Assembly: GCF_902498825.1 (NCBI RefSeq)
Contig: NZ_LR701459.1
Coordinates: 3,354,564 to 3,418,563, forward strand
DNA: 64,000 nt
Direction: 5' to 3'
Origin: Rhizobium sp. EC-SD404
GTDB lineage: Bacteria > Pseudomonadota > Alphaproteobacteria > Rhizobiales > Rhizobiaceae
Notes under the pieces: model-generated
Databases searched by the model: none
Seen by the model: the letters and a program-made list of their open reading frames with translations, nothing else
Told to the model about the DNA's origin: nothing
Part shown: positions 56,785 to 64,000 of the stretch, piece after piece
How the letters are laid out: the number at the start of each line of letters is the position of its first letter
Numbering within the stretch: position 1 is the stretch's first letter
Program-made: the position numbers and the translations under genes

Positions 56785-58647
56785 TCAGGACGCGATGCGC
56801 GAAATCAGGCGCAAAAGGCTCGTCGGATCGATCGGTTTCTCGAGATAAAGGTCTGCGCCGAGCAGCAGGGTCGCTTCGCGCGTCTCGTTCTGGCCGTCGG
56901 CGCTCAGCACCACGACCGGGATATGCGGCAGGCGCCGAGCCCGCTGGGTCGCGCGGATTGCGCCGATCGCGGTCGCGCCATCCATCACCGGCATGGCGAG
57001 ATCGGTGATGAGAAGATCGTGGGCGCATGCGCCGGTAATCGGATCGAAGGTCCTGTCGATCAGTTGCTGGCCATTCTCGACGAGGACCACGGAATGGCCC
57101 TCCTTGCGCAGAACGTTGGTGATGAGCAGCGCGTTCACTGGATTGTCCTCGGCGACGAGGATGTTCAGCGAGCGCGTCATCCCGTCCAACACGATGAGAC
57201 GATCGCCATCGGGATGTGGCACGGTGTCGGGCAAGGCACGGAATTCGCCTCGAAGAACCGAAACGAGGCTCTTGAGGCGGATCGGCGAGATCAACCAGCT
57301 GTCGAAACCGCGCTCGGTCAAGCGCTGCAGCGCTTCACGCTCGATGGGGCGGACGAGAAGCGTGCGCCGCGGACCGCCATTCTCGAAAAGCGGCAGGCCG
57401 GCGATCGATCCACGGGCGCGGTCGACGATACGGGCATCGACGATGACGTCGGTGATCTCTTCATCTGCGCAGAAGGCAGCGAGATCCCCACTCGGCGTGG
57501 CCACGTGCCAGCTGCGCCCACCTTCGGCGGCGATGCGCTTGACGAGCGCATCCGCCGTCTGGCCGCGCGGCACGAGCAGCAGGACGCGGTTTCCGGCAAG
57601 CGCCGGCTGCTTGGCAAAGTGATCGATCCCCGAGGGCGACAGCGCCTCGGCGAGCGGCAGGGTCACGATGAACCTGCTGCCGTGCCCGGTCAGGCTCTCG
57701 ACAGTGATCGTCCCGCCGAGCGCCTTGACGATGCGGTTGGAGATGGACAGTCCGAGGCCGACACCGCCATGGGTGCGCGTCTTGCCGCCGTTTGCCTGTT
57801 CGAATTCCTCGAAGATGCGCTGCTGGTCACCACGCGCCAGCCCCGGCCCGGTATCCGCAAAAGTCAGCACCAGGTTGTCGTCGACCCGCGCGACCTCGAG
57901 CATGACGCCGCCTGAGTCGGTGAACTTGATGGCGTTGCCGAGGAGATTGAAGACCACCTGCCGGAGTCGGTTGTGGTCGGTGGCGACCATGGTCGGCGTG
58001 CCTGCTGCGATCGCTGCGGCGACGTCGATGCCCTTTTCGTGGGCGCGCGGCGCCATCAGTTCGATCGCATCTTCGATCAGATGATGCAGATCGCCGGTCT
58101 CGCGCCTTGGTTCGAACTTGCCCGCCTCGATGGCAGAGAAGTCCAGCAGGTCCGCGACGAGATCGAACAGCGCAGTTGCGGAGCGGCGCACGGCTTCGAC
58201 ATAGCTTTCCTGTTCGGCGGAAAGCTGCGTGCGCTCCAGCAGATGGGTCATTCCGAGGATGCCGTTCAGCGGCGTGCGCACTTCGTGGCTCACCATGGCC
58301 AGGAAGCGCGATTTGGCACGGCTTGCATCTTCCGCCTTGCGGCGGGCTTCGACGAGTTCGGCCGGCAGCGCCACGGCTTTCTGATCGGGGGCGACAGTTC
58401 GTGCCGTGTGACCGGAGACGAATGCGATCGCGGCTGCGCCTGTCAGCCCCACCATAAGGAAAGGCATGCTGGACGGCGCGATGAAGGACACGATGGTTGC
58501 AACGAGGAGACCGGCGAGCACGATCCCGGCCTGGGGCTGGTCGGCCAGCCGCCGACGAACGTTGTTCCACCACCCGCCGGAGGCCTGATGGTCGGGCTGG
58601 AAGGGTTTCAAGACCCGTGAACGTTCGCTGTCAGGGACAAAGGCCAT
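56785..58647 (-). CDS. Hybrid sensor histidine kinase with receiver domain
   Basis: A 620-residue membrane protein: two N-terminal helices (about 41-58 and 61-80, no large sensing loop), HisKA with phospho-acceptor His121 in FLAMVSHEVRTPLNGILGM, HATPase_c (NLLGNAIKFTD, DTGPGLARGD, THGGVGLGLSISNRIV), a degenerate receiver-like stretch near 350-470, and a C-terminal receiver with the phospho-Asp in LLITDLAMPVMDG. No HPt or response regulator is adjacent. It follows nifU by 80 bp on the same strand. Signal unknown. Confidence 0.9.
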   Translation of the reverse strand: MAFVPDSERSRVLKPFQPDHQASGGWWNNVRRRLADQPQAGIVLAGLLVATIVSFIAPSSMPFLMVGLTGAAAIAFVSGHTARTVAPDQKAVALPAELVEARRKAEDASRAKSRFLAMVSHEVRTPLNGILGMTHLLERTQLSAEQESYVEAVRRSATALFDLVADLLDFSAIEAGKFEPRRETGDLHHLIEDAIELMAPRAHEKGIDVAAAIAAGTPTMVATDHNRLRQVVFNLLGNAIKFTDSGGVMLEVARVDDNLVLTFADTGPGLARGDQQRIFEEFEQANGGKTRTHGGVGLGLSISNRIVKALGGTITVESLTGHGSRFIVTLPLAEALSPSGIDHFAKQPALAGNRVLLLVPRGQTADALVKRIAAEGGRSWHVATPSGDLAAFCADEEITDVIVDARIVDRARGSIAGLPLFENGGPRRTLLVRPIEREALQRLTERGFDSWLISPIRLKSLVSVLRGEFRALPDTVPHPDGDRLIVLDGMTRSLNILVAEDNPVNALLITNVLRKEGHSVVLVENGQQLIDRTFDPITGACAHDLLITDLAMPVMDGATAIGAIRATQRARRLPHIPVVVLSADGQNETREATLLLGADLYLEKPIDPTSLLRLISRIAS

Positions 58648-58727
58648 GGAGCGAGACTACCAGCCTCGCCCTAGGGAAGATTTGAAACCTTCAGTAAGAT
58701 TTTAGGGAGATCGAGAGGGTGAAGCCC

Positions 58728-59297
58728 TCAGACCGCCTCGACTTCCCGAACTTCGGGAATGAAGTGCTTCAGAAGGTTCTGGATGCCGTGCTTCAGGGTC
58801 GCCGTGGACGACGGGCATCCGGCGCAAGCGCCCTTCATGTTCAGGAAGACCGTGCCTTCCTTGAAGCCACGGAACGTGATGTCGCCGCCATCCTGTGCGA
58901 CTGCCGGACGGACGCGCGTTTCCAGAAGTTCCTTGATCGTCGCGACGATCGTTTCGTCCTCGTCGTCGAAGAACTCGCCGTCGTCCATGGCGTTGCCGCC
59001 GGTGTTGGCAGCCGCCATGACCGGCTGGCCGGCCATGAAGTGTTCCATGATCATACCAAGGACGGCGGGCTTGAGATGCTGCCAGTCGAGACCGTCGGTC
59101 TTGGTGATGGTGACGAAGTCATAGCCGAAGAAGACGCCTTCGACGCCGGCGATGGCGAAAAGCTTGCCAGCAAGCGGGGAGGTTTCAGCGGCAGAAGCGG
59201 CATCGCGGAAATCCGCAGTGCCCTGCTGCATCACGACCTTGCCCGGCAGAAACTTGAGTGTGGCGGGATTTGGGGTGGCTTCGGTCTGGATGAACAT
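58728..59297 (-). CDS. nifU: NifU-like iron-sulfur scaffold protein
   Basis: Fe-S cluster carrier (NfuA-like) of 189 residues. N-terminal Nfu_N domain MFIQTEATPNPATLKFLPG, then EFFDDEDETIVATIKELLE and the C-terminal NifU domain with the cluster CxxC in MKGACAGCPSSTATLKHG. The start at 59297 is set by GGGAG eight bases upstream. An Irr/ICE-like palindrome overlaps its predicted transcription start, suggesting iron control. Confidence 0.94.
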   Translation of the reverse strand: MFIQTEATPNPATLKFLPGKVVMQQGTADFRDAASAAETSPLAGKLFAIAGVEGVFFGYDFVTITKTDGLDWQHLKPAVLGMIMEHFMAGQPVMAAANTGGNAMDDGEFFDDEDETIVATIKELLETRVRPAVAQDGGDITFRGFKEGTVFLNMKGACAGCPSSTATLKHGIQNLLKHFIPEVREVEAV

Positions 59298-59360
59298 GTT
59301 CATTACTCCCTGCAAACCGGGCTTAACCGATTGGAGCGCGATGCGCGCCTCTAATGTGTC

Positions 59361-59404
59361 GCGTTTCCGAACGATGAACCGGTATCCACTTCACCTGGAA
59401 ACGC
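59361..59404. repeat. Dispersed palindromic repeat, copy 2
   Basis: A 44-base element differing from the copy at 53177-53220 by one base, which breaks one pair of its inner helix. It lies in the nifU leader, between the promoter and the gene, so it would be transcribed as a hairpin. Confidence 0.9.
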
Positions 59405-59410
59405 TTCTAG

Positions 59411-59457
59411 TTTGGAATCTTTCCAAAGAAGATATGGCTTTCCGCGCCCGCGATCAA
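59411..59457 (-). promoter_or_regulatory. nifU promoter with Irr/ICE-like palindrome
   Basis: On the minus strand TTGATC (59457-59452), 17 bases, then TATCTT (59434-59429). Directly downstream, across the expected start site, is TTTGGAA-TCT-TTCCAAA (59411-59427), a perfect 7-bp inverted repeat with a 3-base centre. The iron control element bound by Irr in rhizobia is, as I recall it, TTTAGAA-N3-TTCTAAA; this site matches in size and spacing with one symmetric change in each arm. Confidence 0.5.
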
Positions 59458-59509
59458 GCGATCGCTTTGCGATAGTTGACTGGATTTGGAAAGTTTGATG
59501 CGCGTCGGC

Positions 59510-60004
59510 TCAGCTCAGCGCATCGATGTCGTCGTCTGACAGGTCGCTCGGGATAACCGTCACCGGCACCGGGAAGGCGCCCGCACCACGTCCGCCGATC
59601 GCCGACACGAGCGGACCGGGGCCATCCTTTGCCGATCCCGCCGCGAGCACGAGGATCGCGATGTCCTTGTCTTCCTCGATCAGCGCATTGATCTCGTCGC
59701 GCGTCGACCCCTCGCGCACCACGGTTTCGGCATCGATGCCGATCGTTTCGCGCACGCGGCCGGCAGACTTGGCGAGAAGGCTCTCGGCCTCTTCGAACGC
59801 CTCTGCGCGCATGATCTCCTCGACACCCAGCCAGTGCTGGAAATCGGAAGGCTCCACAACGAACAGCAACACGAGGCCGCCGCCGGAGTTCTTGGCGCGC
59901 ATGGCCGCGTAGCGCACGGCACGTTCGCATTCGGGGGTGTCATCCAGCACCGCCATGAATTTGCGGCGGTGGCCTTCTTCGCGCGATAGTCGTCTTGATA
60001 CCAT
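59510..60004 (-). CDS. Universal stress protein (UspA family)
   Basis: A 164-residue Usp. The first strand is KFMAVLDDTPECERAVRYAA and the C-terminal region VSAIGGRGAGAFPVPVTVIP; the ATP-binding GxxGxxxx(S/T) is only partly kept (GGRGAGAFPVPV). The start at 60004 (MVSRRLSREEGHRRK) suits the rhizobial family. It lies between trpS and nifU on the same strand. Confidence 0.87.
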   Translation of the reverse strand: MVSRRLSREEGHRRKFMAVLDDTPECERAVRYAAMRAKNSGGGLVLLFVVEPSDFQHWLGVEEIMRAEAFEEAESLLAKSAGRVRETIGIDAETVVREGSTRDEINALIEEDKDIAILVLAAGSAKDGPGPLVSAIGGRGAGAFPVPVTVIPSDLSDDDIDALS

Positions 60005-60070
60005 GGCGCGGACATTGCCACCGCGCCCATGGCCCGGCAAGAGGCATTCTGAGCGGTTGCTTTTCGCCGC

Positions 60071-61132
60071 TCAGAGGAAGCCGATGATGTCCTTGACGTC
60101 TGCCATCGTCTCTTCGGCGATGACCCTGGCCTTCGCGGCACCCTTCGCCAGAACCGCATCGATATGGCCGGGATCGTCCATCAGACGTCGCATTTCACCG
60201 TTCATCGTCGCGAGCTTCTCGACGGCAAGATCGGCGAGCGCCGGCTTGAATTCGGAGAACTGGCGGCCACTGAATTCGGCGATCACCGCTGCCCGGCTCG
60301 TTTCAGCCAAGGCCGCGTAGAGCGTGACCAGATTCTCCGCCTCCGGGCGGCCGGCGAGCCCTTCGACTTCGGATGGCAACGCGTCGGGATCGGTCTTGGC
60401 CTTGCGGATCTTCTTCAGGATCGTGTCTGCATCGTCCGTCAGGTTGATGCGCGACAGGTCGGACGGATCCGATTTCGACATCTTCTTGGTGCCATCGCGC
60501 AGAGACATCACGCGCGGTGCCGGGCCCTCGATCAACGGCTCGGTCAGCGGGAAATAGGCGTCGATGCGCTCTTCTCCCACAATGGTTTCGACCGCGCGGC
60601 CGCTCGACGCGATCTTGCCGGAGAAATCGATGTTGAACTTCATCGCGATATCGCGGGTCAATTCGAGATGCTGCTTCTGGTCATCGCCGACCGGCACATG
60701 GGTCGCGCGATAGAGCAGGATGTCGGCCGCCATCAGCGACGGATAGGCAAGCAGGCCGAGCGAAGCGCTTTCGCGGTCCTTGCCGGCCTTGTCCTTGAAC
60801 TGCGTCATGCGGTTCATCCAGCCGATGCGCGCAACGCAATTGAAGATCCAGGCAAGCTCGGCATGGCCCGATACGGCGGACTGGTTGAAGACGATGTGGC
60901 GCTCTGGATCGATGCCGGCTGCGAGAAATGCCGCGGTGATGGAGCGCGTCTGGCCTTTCAGGTCCTCATGGACAAGCTGTGCCGTAATCGCATGCAGGTC
61001 GACGACGCAATAGATGCAGTCGTAGCTGTCCTGCAGCGCGACGAAGCGCTTGATGGCGCCGAGATAGTTGCCGAGATGGAGGTTGCCGGTGGGCTGAACG
61101 CCCGAGAACACCCGCTCCTTGAATTCTGCCAT
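60071..61132 (-). CDS. trpS: Tryptophanyl-tRNA synthetase
   Basis: Class I synthetase of 353 residues charging tRNA-Trp. HIGH motif is [16 protein letters not shown] is [12 protein letters not shown], and [18 protein letters not shown] core reads [15 protein letters not shown]. The ATG at 61132 is preferred over a GTG two codons earlier. Part of the glnD-murJ-trpS-usp-nifU order. Confidence 0.96.
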   Translation of the reverse strand: MAEFKERVFSGVQPTGNLHLGNYLGAIKRFVALQDSYDCIYCVVDLHAITAQLVHEDLKGQTRSITAAFLAAGIDPERHIVFNQSAVSGHAELAWIFNCVARIGWMNRMTQFKDKAGKDRESASLGLLAYPSLMAADILLYRATHVPVGDDQKQHLELTRDIAMKFNIDFSGKIASSGRAVETIVGEERIDAYFPLTEPLIEGPAPRVMSLRDGTKKMSKSDPSDLSRINLTDDADTILKKIRKAKTDPDALPSEVEGLAGRPEAENLVTLYAALAETSRAAVIAEFSGRQFSEFKPALADLAVEKLATMNGEMRRLMDDPGHIDAVLAKGAAKARVIAEETMADVKDIIGFL

Positions 61133-61248
61133 GCGCACTGCCGGGCTTGTGGAGGGCCCGCTCCTTTTTACCGGCCCGATCGGGCCTATTGAAATCGCGG
61201 CGGGTTATGCATGGACACCGGCTCTTCCGCAAGAGCCAGCCTTGCGGA

Positions 61249-62817
61249 TCAAGCCGTTGCCTTGTTCCGCTTGAGGAGCCGCATGAGATGACGGCCCTCG
61301 ATCGCGCCGGTGGCGAGCGTAAATCCGAAATAGACGAGCGCTGCGACACCGATCGTACCGAAAACGGCGATTGCCCTGACCAGCAGCTGCGCATCCATCA
61401 GATACGGTTCCAGATAGACGAGCGCCAACCAGAGTACCCCGCCCATGAGGGCGCTACCGGCGATGATCAGAGCGATCCGCCGCAGTGTCACGCTCGATGG
61501 CCTGAAGAGGTTGCGGTTCCACAGAACAAAGGCGAGCAGGCCGGCATTTGCCCAGCCGAACAGTGCTGTCGCGATGCCGATGCCGACGACGCCATAAATC
61601 GGGAACAGGATGAGGCTCGCCGCAACGTTGACGACGACGCCGACGCCAGCCATCCACATGGGGGTACGCATGTCTTCGCGCGCATAGAAGCCCGGCTGAA
61701 AAATCTTGATCAGCACAAAGGCCGGCAAGCCGAGCGCGAAAGCGGCAAGGACGGCGGCGGTGATATCGGTCGTTTCCCGCGTGAACGCGCCACGTTCGAA
61801 GAGCAACGCGACAATCGGCGCGGGCAAGATCAGCAGTCCAACCGTCGCGGGCACAGTCAAAGCCAGCCCGAATTCGAGGCTGCGATTTTGCAGCACCGCG
61901 GCATCGCCAATATCACCGGCCTTCAGCGAACGGGCCAGTTCCGGCAATAGGACGACGCCGATGGCAACGCCGATCGTCGACAAGGGCAGCTGGAGAATGC
62001 GGTCCGCGTAATTCATCACCGCGATGGCGCCATCCTGGCCGGAAGCGATGATCTGGCCGATGAGGAGATTGATCTGCGTGATGCCGCCGGTAATGGCGGC
62101 CGGCAGGGCCAGCCACAGCAGGCGCTTGACCGCCGGTGTCGGGCGCGGAACACGAAGGCCGATCTTGAAGTGTTCGCGGCGCACGCCCCAGACGATGGCG
62201 CCCAGTTGTACGAACCCGGCGACGACGACGCCCCAGGAAAGCGCGAGCCCAAGTCCCTCTTCGTCCTGGCCAAGCGCCATGGCGATGAGGATCGCTCCGA
62301 CCATCACGAAATTCAGCAGGATCGGGACGAAGGCTGCCAGGAAATATCGGCGAAACGCGTTCAATATTCCCGAGAACATCGCCACCAGCGACATGGCGGC
62401 GAGATACGGGAACATGATCCGCGTCATCGTCACCGTCAGATCGAACTTATCCGGCGTGTCGGCAAAGCGCGGAGCGACGATCGTGCCGACCAGAAACGGC
62501 ATGAAGATCATCGCAAGCGCAGAGAGCGCGAGCAGGATGAAGATCAGGACCGAGAAGACCTGCTCGGCGAAATCCCTCGCCGCGGCACGCCCCCCGCCTT
62601 CAAGCTGCTTTGCGAAGAGCGGGACGAAAGCCGAGTTGAAGGCGCCCTCGGCAAACAGGCGACGAAACAGATTCGGGAAGCGGAACGCCGCATAGAATGC
62701 ATCGGCGACAGGGCCGGCGCCGAGCGTGCTGGCGATCAAGGCCTCGCGCACGAACCCCATGACGCGGCTGCCCATGGTCGCTCCGCCGACGGTGGCAAAT
62801 TTGGCAATCAGACCCAT
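61249..62817 (-). CDS. murJ: Lipid II flippase MurJ (MviN)
   Basis: Inner-membrane flippase for peptidoglycan precursor, 522 residues with about 14 helices. N-terminal KFATVGGATMGSRVMGFVRE, the family's PNLFRRLFAEGAFNSAFVPLF, and GVAIGVVLLPELARSLKAGD. It starts six bases after the glnD stop on the same strand, so the two are one transcript. Confidence 0.96.
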   Translation of the reverse strand: MGLIAKFATVGGATMGSRVMGFVREALIASTLGAGPVADAFYAAFRFPNLFRRLFAEGAFNSAFVPLFAKQLEGGGRAAARDFAEQVFSVLIFILLALSALAMIFMPFLVGTIVAPRFADTPDKFDLTVTMTRIMFPYLAAMSLVAMFSGILNAFRRYFLAAFVPILLNFVMVGAILIAMALGQDEEGLGLALSWGVVVAGFVQLGAIVWGVRREHFKIGLRVPRPTPAVKRLLWLALPAAITGGITQINLLIGQIIASGQDGAIAVMNYADRILQLPLSTIGVAIGVVLLPELARSLKAGDIGDAAVLQNRSLEFGLALTVPATVGLLILPAPIVALLFERGAFTRETTDITAAVLAAFALGLPAFVLIKIFQPGFYAREDMRTPMWMAGVGVVVNVAASLILFPIYGVVGIGIATALFGWANAGLLAFVLWNRNLFRPSSVTLRRIALIIAGSALMGGVLWLALVYLEPYLMDAQLLVRAIAVFGTIGVAALVYFGFTLATGAIEGRHLMRLLKRNKATA

Positions 62818-62823
62818 GGCGGT

Positions 62824-64000
62824 TCAGGCTTTCAAGCGGCGCGCCGGCGTGCGGCGTGTCGATGGCGGTGCGACCATTCCGTTCGGCATACGCTCGCGTG
62901 CTTCGTCTTCGACATTCGCCATCACCGCCTTCAGCCGCGCGATAATGTTGGCTTGTCGCGTTTCGGAGACGATCTTGTGGCCGACGAGGTCGGTGACGTA
63001 AAAATTGTCGATGACTTTTTCGCCGAAGGTCGAGACATGGGCGGACGCGATGTCGAGCGACAGGTCGGACAAGACCGCGGTTATGCCGGCGAGAAGTCCC
63101 GTCCGATCCAGCCCTTCCACTTCGATGACGGTAAATTTGTTCGACAGCGAATTCGATATCGTCACCGCCGGCGCTACCCGGAAGGCGTGCGATTTGCGCG
63201 GCTGCTTCGATTTCGGCGCGATCACATCGGGAAGACGCTTCTTGCCGGACAGCATGTCCTCGATCAGGCGGCCGATGCTGGTCGCCCGGCGGATTTCGTC
63301 GGCATCGTCCTTAAACTCGCGGTTGATCAGGATCGTGTCGAGTGCGCGGCCGTCGGATGTCGTGAAGATCTGCGCGTCGGCGATGTTGGCCCCCGCAGCG
63401 GCACAGGCACCGGCGACCAGCGTCAACAGGCGGGGATGGTCGGGCGACAAGACGGTGATTTCGGTGATCGCGTGGAAGGAATGCGTTCGCACCATGGTCG
63501 CGAGCACGCGGCCTTCGCGATCGGCCTCGCGTACGAAGTCGGCATGCCGGATCTGGTCGTCGAGTTCGGTCGAAAGAAGATAGGGCTCATAATGCAGGCC
63601 GAGATAGCGTTGGCGGTCCGCCTCTTCCCAGGAGGCGAGCGCCTTGGCCAATTGCTCCGACGCAAACAGAGCGCGCTCCCGGCGCGAGACCTCCGAAAAG
63701 CCGCCGGACAGCATCAGCTCGGTTTCGTAATAGAGCGTGCGCAGGAGCTGGCCTTTCCAGCCGTTCCAGACGCCGGGGCCGACCGCGCGGATATCGCAGA
63801 CGGTCAGGATCAGAAGCAGCTTGAGCCGATCGAGCGACTGCACGATCTGCGCGAAATCCTCGATGGTCTTGCGGTCGTTCAGGTCGCGCGCCTGCGCGAT
63901 CATCGACATCTTGAGATGGACCTCGATCAGCCATGCCACCAGCTCGGTCTGCTTCGGCGAGAGACCGAGCCGCGGACAAAGCTTGCGCGCAACGCGGGCG
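62824..64000 (-). CDS. glnD: [Protein-PII] uridylyltransferase GlnD (C-terminal part; cut by window edge)
   Basis: Nitrogen-status sensor that adds and removes UMP on PII. The frame is open to the end of the window; 392 codons are present. They begin in the HD domain ([51 protein letters not shown]) and contain two ACT domains ([20 protein letters not shown] and [20 protein letters not shown]). An internal GTG at 63939 is not a start. N-terminal nucleotidyltransferase domain lies outside. Confidence 0.97.
   Translation of the reverse strand, partial: ARVARKLCPRLGLSPKQTELVAWLIEVHLKMSMIAQARDLNDRKTIEDFAQIVQSLDRLKLLLILTVCDIRAVGPGVWNGWKGQLLRTLYYETELMLSGGFSEVSRRERALFASEQLAKALASWEEADRQRYLGLHYEPYLLSTELDDQIRHADFVREADREGRVLATMVRTHSFHAITEITVLSPDHPRLLTLVAGACAAAGANIADAQIFTTSDGRALDTILINREFKDDADEIRRATSIGRLIEDMLSGKKRLPDVIAPKSKQPRKSHAFRVAPAVTISNSLSNKFTVIEVEGLDRTGLLAGITAVLSDLSLDIASAHVSTFGEKVIDNFYVTDLVGHKIVSETRQANIIARLKAVMANVEDEARERMPNGMVAPPSTRRTPARRLKA

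Noticed and set aside
1..64000. CRISPR array, insertion sequence or prophage
   Set aside because: No spaced direct repeats of CRISPR size, no transposase frame and no phage structural genes were found on either strand.

Overview
The window reads as a piece of the main chromosome of an alphaproteobacterium of the order Hyphomicrobiales (Rhizobiales). The grounds are GC-rich coding sequence and several gene orders typical of that order: glnD-murJ-trpS-usp-nifU, rpsT beside an enoyl-CoA hydratase gene with mutM-ubiE-ubiB-coaBC, dnaA/dnaN/recF close by, aroK-aroB with xerD and accA, cobS-cobT with a J-domain protein and BolA, and metX-metW. An ornithine-lipid acyltransferase, rhizobial-style palindromic repeats and an Irr-like box upstream of nifU agree with this. 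Genus is not decidable by eye. No tRNA, rRNA, insertion sequence, prophage or CRISPR array was seen.

Layout. 1-7.5 kb: tyrA (cut by the left edge) and hisC, divergent from metX-metW, then a methyltransferase, a VOC protein, gloB, a cupin and a DMT exporter. 7.5-16 kb: a DUF3108 protein, rpmB, a YhhQ-type queuosine-precursor transporter with a candidate preQ1-I leader, a phytase-like esterase, cobT-cobS, a J-domain protein, bolA and a CorC/TlyC protein. 16-20 kb: aroB-aroK, a small membrane protein, xerD, accA. 20-27.8 kb: a seven-gene operon that looks like the aerobic CoA-thioester route of anthranilate (2-aminobenzoate) degradation: ACMR flavoenzyme, SDR, MarR regulator, crotonase, acyl-CoA dehydrogenase, aminobenzoate-CoA ligase and a Rid protein. 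27.9-37.2 kb: panC, maiA, 1-Cys peroxiredoxin, GFA protein, coaBC, an orphan FitA-type antitoxin with a collapsed VapC/FitB toxin, ubiB-ubiE, mutM, enoyl-CoA hydratase, rpsT. 37.2-43 kb: an 860-bp structured gene-free leader, dnaA, dnaN, recF, a MoeB/ThiF protein. 43-52.4 kb: a short BLUF photoreceptor, prfC, dut, a DMT transporter, a pyrimidine 5'-nucleotidase, a YcnI-PCuAC copper fusion with a DUF2946 protein, dapD-dapE and membrane proteins. 52.4-64 kb: arsH/arsC, an EI24 protein, nth, DUF2244, olsB, a hybrid histidine kinase, nifU, usp, trpS, murJ and glnD (cut by the right edge).

The most informative signals outside ordinary housekeeping are the anthranilate-CoA operon, in which both the crotonase and the Rid protein lack the usual catalytic residues; the antitoxin whose toxin has lost its centre by deletion; the candidate preQ1-I pseudoknot that would cover the yhhQ start codon; an Irr/ICE-like palindrome on the predicted transcription start of nifU; strong hairpins on both sides of dnaA; DnaA boxes on both sides of dut; and a stand-alone BLUF protein whose key residues fall at the same numbers as in PixD. 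All functional calls are by reading, without searches.
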